From: Nyssa sinensis
Lineage: Eukaryota; Streptophyta; Magnoliopsida; Cornales; Nyssaceae
DNA: 64,000 nucleotides
Assembly (NCBI GenBank): GCA_008638375.1
Contig: CM018031.1
Location: 64,264,688 to 64,328,687, forward strand
Direction: 5' to 3'
Within the stretch, counting starts at the first letter, position 1. Every line of letters begins with the position of its first letter. The translations under genes were made by a program, and so were the position numbers. Of the stretch, positions 47,219-60,119 are shown piece by piece. The notes beneath the pieces were generated by a model. That model saw only the letters and a program-made list of their open reading frames with translations, did not search any database and was not told where the DNA came from.

Positions 47219-50200
47219 TGACTGATGCAACCCGACTGAAGACAGGTAGTCAGTCCTTATCTCCCTCTATCTTTTTAGCTCCTGCACAGCTAACTCTACT
47301 GCTTACTCCTCATGCTAATCTGCTTCAGTCCACTAGGAAGGCCTAAGAGCGTCTCACTACCCTCAGATGAGTGTACGTTTTGTCATCAGAAAGGCCATTC
47401 GAAGTATAATTGTCCCAAGAAGGGACGTCTGCCCACTTTCTCTCAATAGTCCTCCACACAGTTTCGAGCTCCTGCTCCGCATACTTCTCGGTCTCCAGCA
47501 GCCTACACAGCATCTACTTTAGCTAGTGCTTCTGATATTGCTTCCTTGAGTGCTCAAATTGCTCAGCTCTAGCACCTTGTGTCTTCTACCACCCAGTCTT
47601 CTGCTTCTGCTTCTGCCCTATCTCTTTATTCAAGTTTGCTTGGCACTTCCTCAAGTATCTCTCCCCTAGTCTGGATTTTTGATTCTGGTGCTTCCCATCG
47701 TATGACTCCCTATCTTTCTTTATTACACAACTATATCCCCCCATCTCCCATTACTGTTAGTGCTACTAATGGATCTCGCATGCCTATCTTATCCATTGGT
47801 TCTGTCTTACCCCCAGACAAATATGCAGTGACAATTCCTTCTGTTCTGTATGTTTCACATTTATCTGTTAGACTCCTTTCCATTAGTCAACTTGATGCCT
47901 CTGGTTTTGATGTCATTTTTTCTTCTTTTGTTTGTACTGTGCAGTATCGGTTGTCCATGAAGCAGATTGGGACCAAGCGTAGAGTTGGGGATCTGTATGT
48001 GATGGAAAGTTTACATCTTCCTTCTACTGTTTCTTCATCTGCTCTTTCTTCTTTTCAGTTAGACTCTCAGTCTAGTCAGTTTTACTTATGACATTCAGCG
48101 GTTAGGTCATTTGTCTGTTGATCGTTTACGATCTTTAGTTCAGTCTGGTCTTTTAGGGTAAAGTTTCACTTAGTAAAGTTACCGAGTGTTGCGGTTGTAA
48201 ACTTCGCTAAAATGACAACTTTACCGTTTAATAAAAAGTACTTCAATTTCTAATACACCTTTCTCTTTAGTTCACTCTGATGTTTGGGGACTTCTCCTGT
48301 CTCTACCAAAGGTGGTTCTACTTATTATGTTTCCTTTGTTGATGACTTGTACTCAGTTATACTTGGACTTTTCTTATGAAACATAAGTCTGATTTCTACC
48401 AAATTTATCGTGATTTCCAATCAGTTTGGGTGTATTATCAAAGTATTCCGATCTGACTTGGGTGGGGAGTACTTTAAAACAGAATTCTGTGAATACATGG
48501 CTTCCTTAGGTACTATTCATCAATCTTCTTGTGCTGATACTCCTGCACAAAATGGTAAGGCTGAGCGTAAACACTGTCATCTTCTTGACATTGTGCGATC
48601 TCTTCTTCTTTCTGCTTTTGTTCCAGCACCTTTTTAGGGTGAAGCTGTTCTTACTGCTACCTTTCTTCTAAACCGAATGCCTACTCCTATTCTTTCAGGT
48701 CGTTCTCCTTATAAAGCTCTGTATTCTAAAGTACCTAATGACTCTCTTTTTCGTGTTTTTGGGTGTGTTTGCTTTGTTTTACTCCCTCAGAAAGATAGAA
48801 CCAAATTGAGTGCCAGGTCTGTTCTCTGTGTCTTCTTAGGGTACAGGTCAACCCAGAAAGGATATCGTTACTATGATCCTACTTCTCGTTGTCTTTATAT
48901 CTCTCGCCATGTGGCTTTTCTTGAACGATTGGCTTACTTTTAGCTACCTACTACCACTTGCTACTGTCTCCAAAAAGGATTTGATTCACATTGATCATTT
49001 TCCTTCTGATGTGCCTTCCGATGAGTAAATCTCTACAGTCACTACTGAGTCCCTTCCTGAACCCACTGGTTCTAAGTCCCCCCTGAAGCCACTAGACCTA
49101 CAGTCATTACTGAATCAACTAGTCCCCCACCTAGATATCTCTCTCCCTTGTTCCTTCTACTTCTGAAGACACTAATCCTGCTCTCCGCCGATATCCTCTT
49201 TGTCATCGCCAGCCATTGGTAAAATTGCTTTGTTTTTCTAACACTTGTTTCTCTCCTTCCTACTGTACTTTCTTGTCTGTTATTCACTCTTTTTCAGAAC
49301 CACAATCTTATAAGAAGCTTGTCAGAATCCTCATTGGGTCCAGGCTATGGTTGAAGAGTTGGATGCCTTACACAAGACCTCTACTTGGGAGTTAGTGTCT
49401 TTGCCTGTTGGTAAAAATCTGATTGGCTGTAAATGGGTCTTTAAAATCAAGACAAACTCTGATGGCTCTCTTGAGCGTTACAAAGCTTGACTTGTTGCTA
49501 AGGGATTCTCTCAAGAATATGGTCTTGACTATGAGGAAACATTTGCTCCTGTTGCCAAAATGACCACTGTCCGTGCATTGATATCAGTTCCTGCCATTCA
49601 CTTCTGGCCCCTCTATCAAATGGACATCAAGAATGCCTTTCTTAACGGCTATTTTACATAGGAAGTCTATATGTGTCCTCAACTAGGACTGCCTCATTCT
49701 TCTAGTCAGGTGTGTTGTCTTCGTCGTGCCCTTATGGTTTGAAACAGTCTCCACGAGCCTGGTATGACCGCTTTCAGATAGCTGTTACTCAGCTTGGTTT
49801 TCTTTCCAGTGCTTATGACTCTGCCTTATTTCTTCTTCACACGTCTTCTGGCGTTGTTGCTTTATTATTATATGTGGATGATATGATCATCACTGACTCT
49901 GATTCTTCTGCCATCACTCTCGTTAAGCAGCATTTGTTTCGCACCTTTGAAATGAAGGACTTGAGTCTTTTGCAATATTTTCTTGGTATTGAAATGGCCT
50001 ACTCTCCCAAGGGCTACTTTCTTTCATAGGTTAAGTATGCTAATGAGGTTATTCATTGGCTGGCTTGCCCGATTCTAAGGTTTCTAACACTCCAATTGAG
50101 CTGAATGTGAAACTGAATTCTACTGAAGGTGTCCCTCTGGATGATCCCACTTTGTATAGGGAACTTGTTGGCTGCTTGGTCTACCTCACTGTCACTCGTC

Positions 50201-50830
50201 CTGATCTTGCCTATGTTGTCCATATCATCAGTTAGTTTGTCTTTGCTCCTTGTTCCCCCCACTGGGCTGCCTTGATTCGATTCTTCGTTATCTTCGTGCT
50301 ACTATCTATCAGGGTTTGCTTTTATCTTCTACTTCCTCTTTGAAACTCGTTGCTTTATGCTGATTCTGATTGGGCTGGTGATGTTACTGATCGCAAGTCC
50401 ACTTCTGGTCTATGCTTGTTTCTTGGTGATTCTCTTATTTCTTGGAAAAGCAAGAAGCAAAGTGTTATTGCCAGTTCTATTGCTGAGGTCGAGTACCGTG
50501 CTATGGCACATGCTACAGCTGAAATTGTTTAGCTTCGTGGTCTTTTGTCTGATTTGGGCGTTTGTCAGTCTTCTCCAACTCCTCTCTATTATGACAACAA
50601 AAAGTGCTATCCAGATCGCCCACAATACCGTGTTTCATGAACGCACTCAGCATATTGAGATTAATTGTCATTTTGTTCGTCACCATTTGCAATCTGGCTC
50701 TATCTCCCTTCCATTCGTTTCCACTGTGCTTCAACTTGTTGATTTCTTCACAAAGACTCACACTGTTGCTCGCTTTCGGTTCCTTCTTGGCAAACTCTCG
50801 GTGTTTTTCATCCAAAATCCCTTGAGTTTG
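47219..50830 (+). pseudogene. Copia gag-pol remnant (zinc knuckle, PR, INT, RT, RNase H)
   Basis: An ATG at 47219 opens a short gag N-terminus (MTDATRLKTGSQ), then a CCHC knuckle (CTFCHQKGHSKYNC) at about 47378-47419, so most of gag is deleted. Protease DSGASHRMT is at about 47681. Integrase pieces follow: RLGHLSVDRL near 48100, HSDVWG near 48275, SVDDL-type core and FLLNRMPTPIL near 48665. RT begins near 49430 (GCKWVFKIK), with ALYGLKQSPRAWY and YVDDMIITDS (about 49874). RNase H has [18 protein letters not shown] (about 50353) and YYDNK. At least a dozen stops and frameshifts are present. Confidence 0.92.
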
Positions 50831-50838
50831 AGGGAGAG

Positions 50839-50982
50839 TGTGAAAGAATATAGAATATCTTTGTATTCTATATTTATTGTATATATTTTAGAATATTTTT
50901 TTAAGGTTTTCCTATATATACACATATGTATTGATACGAATTTCTTCAATGAAACTATACCCAACTTATCAGAAATCTTTCA
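50839..50982 (+). repeat. Copia 3' LTR (144 bp)
   Basis: TGTGAAAGAATATAG ... ATCTTTCA, followed by the target duplication TGAAT. Aligns end to end with the 5' LTR. Confidence 0.93.
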
Positions 50983-51236
50983 TGAATTACACACGTCAAT
51001 CAAATCGGAAGTATAACACGCCTCGTTGTTAGATAGTTGTTGAATTTTTCAGATTTCAAAATTAAGTTTGGATAGTTGTTGAATGTTTATTATATACTAC
51101 TTAATTATAATGCAAAAATAAAGAAGAATTAAATTTTAAATGGGTTCATATTTTTATTATTTTAAAAGAAAGTTTTATAATTTTTAATTAAAAAAATGAA
51201 GTTTTTATAATTTTAATGGTCGGCCTTTCCTAATAG

Positions 51237-51804
51237 TAGAGGTACAACTTAGGCGGGCCAACTCGAATTTAACTTGAGTCCGACTTGAATTTTATTTTTT
51301 ACACTTTGAATTGAGTTTGAGCAAAAAAATTAAAGTCCAGGATTGGGTTTAATTTGAGACTTTAAAAAGCTGACATCAATCCAAACCCGAATTTAATATT
51401 TCATATATTATATTTTTTTATACTTTAATTAATAGGTATCCATCATTATAGTCATAGAAGTTCTTTATTAGAGTTACTATTTATATTTTATAATTTTAAA
51501 AATTTGTTGATTTTTATCATTTTTTAAAAATTAAATTATGTTAAAAAAATTATTTTAACAATTTTTTATTTTTTTAAAAAAAAATATTGAAAATTTTAAT
51601 ATATAATTAAAATATTAAAAAAATTATGAATAAAATTTAAAAATTAAAATTAATAATTAAATTCAAAGATTAAATTTAAAATTAATATATTTTAATTCAA
51701 TTTTGAGTTAAGATCAGATTGAAGTCGTACTCGAATTTACTATTTTAAAAGTTAGGTTAGATTTCATATAACTCCATCCAAGTTGACTGTTCCAGTTGCG
51801 CCTA
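51237..51804. mobile_element. hAT-like non-autonomous element, copy 2
   Basis: Left TAGAGGTACAACT and right AGTTGCGCCTA are inverted ends. Flanking 8-mers cctaatag and cctgaaag agree at six of eight bases, as expected for an old hAT target duplication. Interior phrases (gggccaactcgaattt, ccgacttgaatttt) match the element at 22413-22919. Confidence 0.55.
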
Positions 51805-53639
51805 CCTGAAAGCCTAATATAATGGATGAGGAAACAAAGTATTTTCCTAAGATTAGTCACATAACTTCAAAGAGGCTAATCGTAGGATGGGACATGGGAC
51901 TGCCCTTGTTTATCCAAAAGACCTTTTGTCGAAATTGGGCCCACAACAGCCCTTTTTTCTTGTCTCTCCAGTAACAGTAACCATGGTCAAATCACCTTTA
52001 TCTTCTTCTTGGATGAAACGTTGGCACGTTGCCGTTTACTGTAGTAATAACATCTTTTAATCTAAGACCATCTCGAATGATCCATCAAAAGAAACGTAGT
52101 TAATAATTCTGAACCCTTGAATATGTCAATCATCTGAATCAATCATTCACATTCTAATAAAAGTTGTTTAACTATCTCTTATTACTTAATATTTTTTGTG
52201 TATATACTATATAGAATAATTTATAATTGACCAAAAACATTAATTTTAGCATATATAATAATTTTTTTTATTTTATTTGATAATATAAAAATACTTTCAT
52301 TCTGTCATTTTTTTCTCTTCAAAATGACATAATTATTTATTTTATAATTTTTTTCTATTTTTATATTTTGACATTTTCTTTTTGTTTTTCAAATCATTAT
52401 TGATTAAAACCTTAAATTTATTTTTATATAAAATAAAAAAATTAAAAGTTAAAAAAATTGATCAAAATTGAAAAAAATAAAAAATAAAATGGACAATTTT
52501 ATTATTTTGATTTAAAAATATGACTGAAATAAAATATTTGTGATTTATCAGTAAAAATAAGATATATGATGTAACACGTAATGAAAAAACTAATCACAAC
52601 CCTCTCTTGAACCTGTTGATCTTCTCACAGAAAAATATTAAGAACAAAAGACATTAAATACTCGTTAATTCTCTTGAATAACAAGAGTTAGCAAGAGAAA
52701 ATAATTCTCAAGAGAATTTTATTATCACCGAAAGGTTGTTACTTTATTACATATTATCATATTTATAAGACTAAAACCCTTATAACTAAAAAAAAATAAA
52801 AATAAAAGAAAAGATATGAATTTGAACAAAAATATGACAAAATCAAATATCTTCTAAAAATTGAAATACAACAAAAAATAAGATGCTCGTGAAAACAAAA
52901 AGAAGATCTGAACTTATTTGAACTCATACTCGACTAGAATCAAAAGTTACTGAAAATAATAAAAATTACTAAAAACTAATATTTGACCATGTATAAACAA
53001 AGTTATAACTATGTAAAGGAAGAAGGTCGATTCTTGTTATTTTACTATACGACGACACACCAATGTCGTCAAGTATATTTTTGTAATACGTACTGTATCA
53101 AGATGTCAATGTAATTTAAAATTTTTTAAAAAAATCAGTGTAATTATTAAAAATATTAAAAAAAAATATAATATTTTTTCTTTCTTTTTGTTAGAACTTG
53201 TGGATTGAAACAAAGAATAAAATAAAGTTAAATATAATTTAAATTTTATTAATTTTAGTTAATCTAAGCAATTATATAGTAAGCTCCCACTTGTTTATCA
53301 TCTTATTTTTGGCATATTATTGGGTGGGGGGCTGGAAAATAAATATTTGAAAAAGAAAAGAATGAGAAAAAAGAAGAGAATGTTTTGTTGATGAGTGATG
53401 TCAAATCAAGTTGCGTGTGATTGCTGCATAATTGAACTACCATCTCATCTATCTACCCCATTAAACGTTCCGTTCAACGGTGATGGGACGGTACGGCCGC
53501 GTCTTTTCTTTCTTTCTTAAGGCAGGCCACATTGTACCCATCTACCAATCATTCCAAATGTCGAATCGACAAGGACTTCGAATATATGACCTTTGGACGG
53601 CTTAGGATCATTTCAACTAAAGCGATTGGTTAATTAGTT

Positions 53640-53960
53640 AAAAAATAATAATTTTTTAATTTGGTGTTATTTTTTATTTATTTATGAGATTAAAGTTATT
53701 TTTAAAATTATCTTTCTAAAAAATATTTTTTTATTAAGAAATCGTATTTCATCCGAAAGATGATTTCAAATAATTTTATTTTTAAATTCTCTTTCAGAAA
53801 GATATTTTTGAAATTTTTTTCATTAAAAAATCGTATTTCAAAAAGATGAAAACATATTTCTGAAAGACCATTTTAAATAATTTATTATTATTATTTTAAA
53901 TTATTTTTCAAAAAGACTATTTCATGAATTAACCTAATTTGGTAAAAAAGTTTATTGTAA
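53640..53960. repeat. Dispersed 'cagaaagatgatttcaaata' repeat, copy 2
   Basis: Second copy of the repeat at 32155-32520, in the same order and orientation. Confidence 0.7.
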
Positions 53961-54354
53961 CCTTATTCTTGAAAAAAGTTTCAAAACAACTCTATTTTGG
54001 ATAAAAAAATTCCTAAAACAATAATTATAACTAAATTTTTTATATTTTTTAAAGCATGAGAAAAATTAGTTTTTAATAAAACATATTTCTTAATTAAATT
54101 TTTATTAATTTTTAATTTTTAATTTAAATTATAATAAATACACAAAATTTAGACTTTTTTGATAGATAGAATTTTATTGACTTTAAGTTTTTAATTTGAG
54201 TTAACCTATAAAGACATAAAATTTAGATCTTTTTTTGTAATTAAGCTTTTATTGGCGTTACACTTTTAATTTTGATTAATCTACAGAGACATAAAGTATT
54301 CAATTTTACTTTATTTGAAAGTTAGAAGGAAAATTAAGAAAATTTATTATTTTA

Positions 54355-54800
54355 TATTGGTTAAATTACATTGACCTCCGTTAAAGTTTATGTCAATTAT
54401 ATTGATTTGTCTTGAGATTTTTAAAATTATACTAACCTCTCATACTTTATCTGACAATATATAAATATTTTTTTCAAGCCATTTTTTAATCAAAATGACA
54501 AAATTGCCCCCACTTATTTTTTTTCTTTCAATTTTTCAATTTTAACTAGTTTTTTTCTAACTTTTTAAAAATATTATATTTTATTTTATATAAAAATAAA
54601 TTAAACATAAATAAATTATTTTTATTTTATATACAAATAAATTTAAGATTTTAATTAATATTTATTTGAAAATTGAAAAAAATAATTGATCAAAATTTTA
54701 AAAAGTGAAAAAAAAAATATGAAAGGGACAATTTTGTTATTTTGAAGAAAAAAATTGATTGGAATGAAGTATTTGTATATTGTCAGATTTTTGAAATAAT
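54355..54800. repeat. MITE-family copy ('attacattgacctcc')
   Basis: Begins 'ggttaaattacattgacctcc', continues with 'tactaacctctcatactttatctgacaatatataa' wording, and closes near 54780 with 'tttgtatattgtcagattttt', partly inverted relative to the start. Related to 15252-15610. Confidence 0.5.
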
Positions 54801-55448
54801 ACTTTCATCTCGTACTTTTATTGATAAATTACAAAAATTTCATTTCCAATCTTATTTTTTCAAAATTACATAAGTGTCGGTGCATTTTTTTTCTTGTAAT
54901 TTTTCAATTTTGACAATTTTTTTTTACTTTTTAAAAAAATTATATAAAAATAAGTAAATTTAAGATAAATAACTTATATTTTTTAAGTTAAAAAAATTAA
55001 TTAATATTATTGAAAGTTGAAAAAGAAAAACCTTGAAACCCACACAATATTATTAAATGAATCGAAATATTTTGTCAAAATCTAAATATGAATTAAATTT
55101 CAAATGGTATCTTACTTTTGAAGTTGTACATCACCTCCTCTTGGACATCTGTGAGCATGACTAAGAGTTCATTTGTTTCAACATAACGATATTAATTTAT
55201 TATTTTTAATAGATAAATTAAAATAATTCGTGCTTTTAAAGTCAAAATTAATTTATTTTAATAAGTTATTTTTTAATGTTTATTTGGTTAAGTTAATAAA
55301 AAATAATGTAATTTATTCCAAAATTACATGAGTCTTTAATTTTCCAAAATTCTTTTTGTCGATGCTCTTTGCAATCCTAACTCTTCCAATCTTTGTCACT
55401 CAATCAATCCACGAGGCTTCTAGTCGGTCGAGTCACCACCATGGCTAA

Positions 55449-56605
55449 TGTCACAGGGTCGAAATCTGACAACAAATTTCTTTCGCCTGTGCGGCGTCAA
55501 AACACCTGCCTTGACCAGCCAACCCCACGCACTCACGCCAAGAGGCTTATGAGAGAGAACACAGCAACACACAAAGGCACACAGATTTACAAGAATCACT
55601 TTTCCAACCTTTTATTCACAACAATCCAAACGAATACAAGGGAATACAAAGCCTAAGGGCTGCGAGACAAGAGAACACCCTCTTTTCTAATCTATTCTAT
55701 GCTCTCCCTTTCTGTGTGTCTCGCCCCTCCCTATTATATTGTATTTATAGGCAAACCCTCACACGGTTTCCTTTTCCTAGATGGACTAGGATTGCGCCAA
55801 CATGTCCCACGGTTTCCTTCTCCTTGAGGGACTTGGATTGCACTTTCCTTTTCCTTGCCAGATTTGGATTCCTTGTCCTAGACTGACTTGGATTCCGCTA
55901 GTCACGCACTTGCCGCCTGCACGCGCTGTTGCTGCCGCATGCGCTGTTGCCTTGCACTAGCGCCGCACTCGGTCCCACCGATGCTTCCGTGTTAGCCATC
56001 ATTGCCGAACCATGGCCTGCTCATGGTTCGGACTTGTTTGCCGAACATCGCCACCATGTGCCGCCACCCTTGGTGATGGTACTCGGACCACCAGCTTTCA
56101 ATAGCACCACGCCTTGCCCCGAAGGTGCCAAGGCCTCAAGCCGCATGCGCACGCTGCATGGGCACGCGCATGGGCACCCCGCCCATGGGCGCTTTCAAGG
56201 GGGTACTGCCCCTCTATATATGTCTTATAAAGATTTTTCAACCTGACCGGAATAGACACAACCCCTTGTAGAACCAGTTCTTCCACCCGTGCGCATTTGC
56301 CTTGCCAAAGGTAATCCATGCGCCAACTTGTTCACGAAGGCCTTGCCTTAACCCTTCGTTGCCCAAGTCGTGCGTCCAACTGCGCCTAAGTCCAAAAATC
56401 CCTTAAGGCAAATCCAACCTTGAAATGTCATTCCCACTCCCGAATGCCATTCCTCTCATGAATGTAATTCCAAGTCCGGAATATAACTCCAAGGCATCTC
56501 AATCTTCAAGTAAGGGTGCCCATGACAAGCCACCCCTACCTTGGCCTTGGCATTGGCTGAGGCTCCCCAATGCCATGGCCGTGTCAACCCTTCAAGGGGC
56601 TAACA
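55449..56605 (-). mobile_element. Solo LTR (family A), 1157 bp, TSD GCTAA
   Basis: Plus strand TGTCACAGGG ... GGGGCTAACA; on the minus strand TGTTAGCCCC ... CCCTGTGACA, so TG...CA in either view. Flanked by GCTAA at 55444-55448 and 56606-56610. It has no primer site, purine tract or coding sequence, so it reads as a single LTR. It shares its ends and general layout with the LTRs of the element at 58687-63006 but differs at many positions, so it is a related family, not a copy of the same element. Minus orientation is inferred from that relation. Confidence 0.8.
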
Positions 56606-57005
56606 GCTAACCACCTCTCGTAGAGCCCAACCGATAATTTTCTTGAAGAAATCCTCGGGTTTCCAACACGATATACCATGGGTCAATTAAGACCAAGCAC
56701 AAAAAATGATGTAGTCCTAGCAAAGAGAAAGACCAAGCAAATAAAATAACCTTATTTGTCATTTTATTGACAAAATCACAAAACTACCAAAAGGAAAAGG
56801 GCAGTGGCTAATATGCAAATTTCAAGAAAAGTAAACTATGATAATGAGAGTCTTGATGAAATGATTTTTTTTTTTTAAATAGTTGATATAATATTAATTA
56901 ATGTGATAGAAATTTAAGCCATCCTTATGAAACTGTACAACTATTTTTTTATTAGAAAAAGTTGTACGCCAAGGACTTCTAGTCGATGTTCTTTGGAACC
57001 CTAAG

Positions 57006-57208
57006 GCTTCGTTTGTTTATGTTTTTAAAAATAAATTTTTAATTTCAAAACATGGGACACGCATTTGATAAGTTATTAATTTTAGTTTTTTTTTTTATAA
57101 TTTAAATTATCATATTCAAATGTGTTTTCATAATTTTAAAAAAATTACAAAACTTTTAGAAATATTTTTTTAAAAATTATATCTAAATCACTATCTAAAC
57201 GTAGCCTA
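57006..57208. mobile_element. Tourist/PIF-Harbinger-like MITE inside tandem copy 2
   Basis: Sequence between 'ggaaccctaa' and 'taagtcttcc' that is absent from the other two copies of the locus. Ends GGCTTCGTTTG and ...CTAAACGTAGCC are imperfect inverted repeats, flanked by TAA on both sides. A TAA duplication with GG-starting ends fits Tourist-type MITEs. About 200 bp. Confidence 0.7.
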
Positions 57209-57479
57209 AGTCTTCCGATCTATGTTACTCAACCGATCCACTAGGGCTTCTAGTCTGCGGAATCACCACCATGGCTAACCACCTCTCGTAGAGCCCAACC
57301 AATGATTTTCTTAAAGAAATCCTCAGGTTTCCAACTTACGGTCTCGACTTTGGCGGGAACGGTAGTAGATTAGTGAAATAATTTAAAGTTCACTATCAAA
57401 ATTAAATTAAAATATACAAAATTAACTCTTATTAAATGTATTTTGAATAATTTAAAAGAAAATTAAAAATATATATTGA

Positions 57480-58150
57480 TACATTGGTCATCATTTGTCA
57501 GGTTGTTCTTCCAAATCAAATTTTGTAAATGTAATTGAGAGAAATTATTCAATAGAATGGTTACTCCGTGTCACTATTTGATGTGATATTAGTATCTCTC
57601 ACAAATTTTATTATTTTTGTAAAATTATAAGAATTCTTTTTATTATAAATTTTTAAAAATTAATAAAATATGTTAAAAACAATTACATCATATCAGATAA
57701 TAAATTAAAATGACTCTCCCATTGGTTTCTCCTCCTAATCATATGTGTTGTTGTTATTATCAGAAGTAATTAGGCTACTGTATCATAAGGAAAAATATTG
57801 ATAAGCATTGATGAAAATGATAAGGTTGTGATAATGGTTGTCAAACTCATGTATTCTTTTTGATCATGCATTTGTTTTTATGTCTCTCTTCCTTTTATAG
57901 ATAAACCAAAACATATTTTATTAACAAATTGTATTTGTCACTTTAATGATTATGAATCTATGATTGGAATTTACATTCAATCTTTTTATAATTAATAAAT
58001 ATGAAGATTAAAAAAAATTTAATTATTAAATTTTTCATACATTCATTAATTAACCAATAAGTATTTTTTAAGTGTAAATAATTTTCGATATAAAAATAAT
58101 ATCTTATACGCAACTTTTTAACAATATTTTAAAATACTCAACGTAAAGAA
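57480..58150. other. AT-rich spacer between tandem copies
   Basis: No gene or clear repeat end seen. Lies between the tail of copy 2 and the second copy of the 56705 block. Confidence 0.5.
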
Positions 58151-58686
58151 TAAAAAAAATGATGTAGTCCTAGCAAAAAGAAAGACCAAGCAAATAAAAT
58201 AACCTTATTTGTCATTTTATTGACAACATCACAAAACTACCAAAAGAAAAAGGACAGTGGCTAATATGCAAATTTCAAGAAAAGTAAACTATGATAACGA
58301 GAGTTCTTGATGAAATAATTTTTTAAAAAATAGTTGATATAATATTAATTAATGTGATAGAAATTTAAGCCATCCTTATGAAACTGTACAACTATTTTTT
58401 TATCAGAAAAAGTTATACGTTTTTCAGGCCTCATTGGCTCTCTTCTTTCTTCTCTGTTCATAGAACTCAGTAGAAACTAACAAAGGCTGAGAGTCACGGA
58501 ACAATCACCCAACCACCATCTTCTCTAGATATATGAATATATCTTTGTATAGCAAACCCGTCCTTCCATTTCTTTAATTTCTCAAAATTCTTCTTGTAGA
58601 TGCTTTTTGGAACCCTAAGTCTTCCAATCTTTGTTACTCAATAGATCCACAGGGCTTCTAGTCGGCCGAATCACCACCATGGCTAA

Positions 58687-60119
58687 TGTCATAGGGTCAA
58701 AATCTGAACCAAATTTTTTCGCATGTGCGGCGTTAAGACCGTTGCCTAGACAAGCCAAACAACCACACAACCCAAAGAAAGGCTGAAGCCCTAGAATAGG
58801 ATTCCAACATAATAGCGTCTGCACAATTCAATGAAAACAGGAACTAAGGCACACACATAAAAAACACAACCATTTTTACAGGTGAAGACCTCAACCTTTT
58901 TATTCACTATACTCAAATATTGAATACAAAGGACACTCGGCCAAGGGTTACAAAACAGACTCTCTCCCACAAATTCGTCCTCTTCACACGTCTGTGTATA
59001 TACTTCTGTGGTTCCTCCTATCTCGCACCCTAGCATGCATGCATTATATAGGCAGCTATGCCCAACTGCCAAAGGGCTTGCTGGCACCAACCAGCCACTG
59101 CCACACCCTCTACAAATATATACACACGCACATATATATTGACAGAATATATAAAGCTATCATGGTGTCTGTGACACGCACATGACAGTGCAGTTGACAT
59201 CCCCAACTGCTAGGGTTTGTCAGAAATAAGAGGACACAACCACTTGTCTTAGCAGTTGACACCCCCATCTGCTAGAGCTGTTTGAAGCCACTGATCTGCG
59301 CCACATATGTGCAAGCAGTTCATCCCACTGCTACACTCAATGCTAGCCCTTAGATCAACGTGCCAACATAGCATAGCAGTTCCTCTTGTCTGCCCTTAGA
59401 CAACTTTGTCTTGCGCCAGACCAGCAACTGCTCCGCAACTGCCCCACAACTGCCCCACAACTGCCTTGTCCTTGCTACAACCCCACCTGTGTCTGCTATG
59501 AGCTAAGTCCACACACACACTGCTGCACCAAGGTCTGCACTGACCACAAGTCTCAATGCCAAGCCACGCCACACATATGCCTTGGTCTTCCTTAACCGCA
59601 TAGGACGCTCGCCCATGGGCACCTTAAGAAGGTACCCTTCTATATATGTGTTATGAAGATTTGTCCACCTGATAAGAGTAGATACAATTGCTTGTAGAAC
59701 CAGGTCCTCCTCTTGTGTGCATTAGTGTTGCCAAAGGCAAACAATGCACCTAAGTGTTCATAAAGTGCAGCCTTGACCTTTGCTGTCAAAGGCATGCACA
59801 TCAGCTGCACCAACTCCTGGATTGTCTAAGTATCCCTCCAATACTTAGAATATCTTCAACATATTCACAAGGATGCCCATGACAGGCCACCTTTATCTTG
59901 GCCTTGGCATTGGCTGAGGCTCACCAACTTGGCCAACTTCAGAATGTCATTCCAACCCTGAATGTCATTCCGCTCCTGAATCCCATTCCGCTCCTGAATC
60001 CCATTCCACTCCTGAATGTTATTCCAACGGCATAGCATGCCTCCTCTATGTCAAGCCATCAAGGCATGGCATGCCTCCTCATGCCCATGCCACCGTGTCA
60101 AGTAGAAAAGGGTCTAACA
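58687..60119 (-). repeat. 3' LTR of the gag-only element (1433 bp)
   Basis: Plus strand TGTCATAGGG ... GGGTCTAACA. Longer than its partner by about 284 bases, mostly between 59110 and 59370 (repeated 'gcagttgaca/ccccaactgct' phrases), a part missing from the other LTR at about 62295. Confidence 0.85.

Larger units (their letters stand above)
46125..50982 (+). mobile_element. Ty1/copia LTR retrotransposon, full length but decayed
   Basis: Two short LTRs (46125-46267 and 50839-50982) are flanked by a perfect 5-bp target duplication TGAAT (46120-46124 and 50983-50987). A primer binding site for initiator Met tRNA follows the left LTR, and a purine-rich tract (gagggagag) precedes the right LTR. 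Domain order protease, integrase, RT, RNase H is that of copia. Many stops and frameshifts make it inactive, and most of gag is missing. Confidence 0.95.
50988..55357. other. AT-rich intergenic region with dispersed repeats
   Basis: Contains the hAT-like element 51237-51804, the repeat copy 53640-53960 and a MITE-family stretch 54355-54800. Related 'aaaatgacaaaatt' wording occurs at 52270-52520. No gene recognised on either strand. Confidence 0.5.

Noticed and set aside
46339..47221. Long open frames (235 and 102 codons) rich in Phe/Ser/Leu
   Set aside because: They translate the CT-rich, tandemly duplicated untranslated leader of the copia element; low complexity and no gag motifs.
55929..56246. 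105-codon frame rich in Pro/His/Ala
   Set aside because: Lies wholly in the solo LTR, which is GC-rich in this part; no domain.
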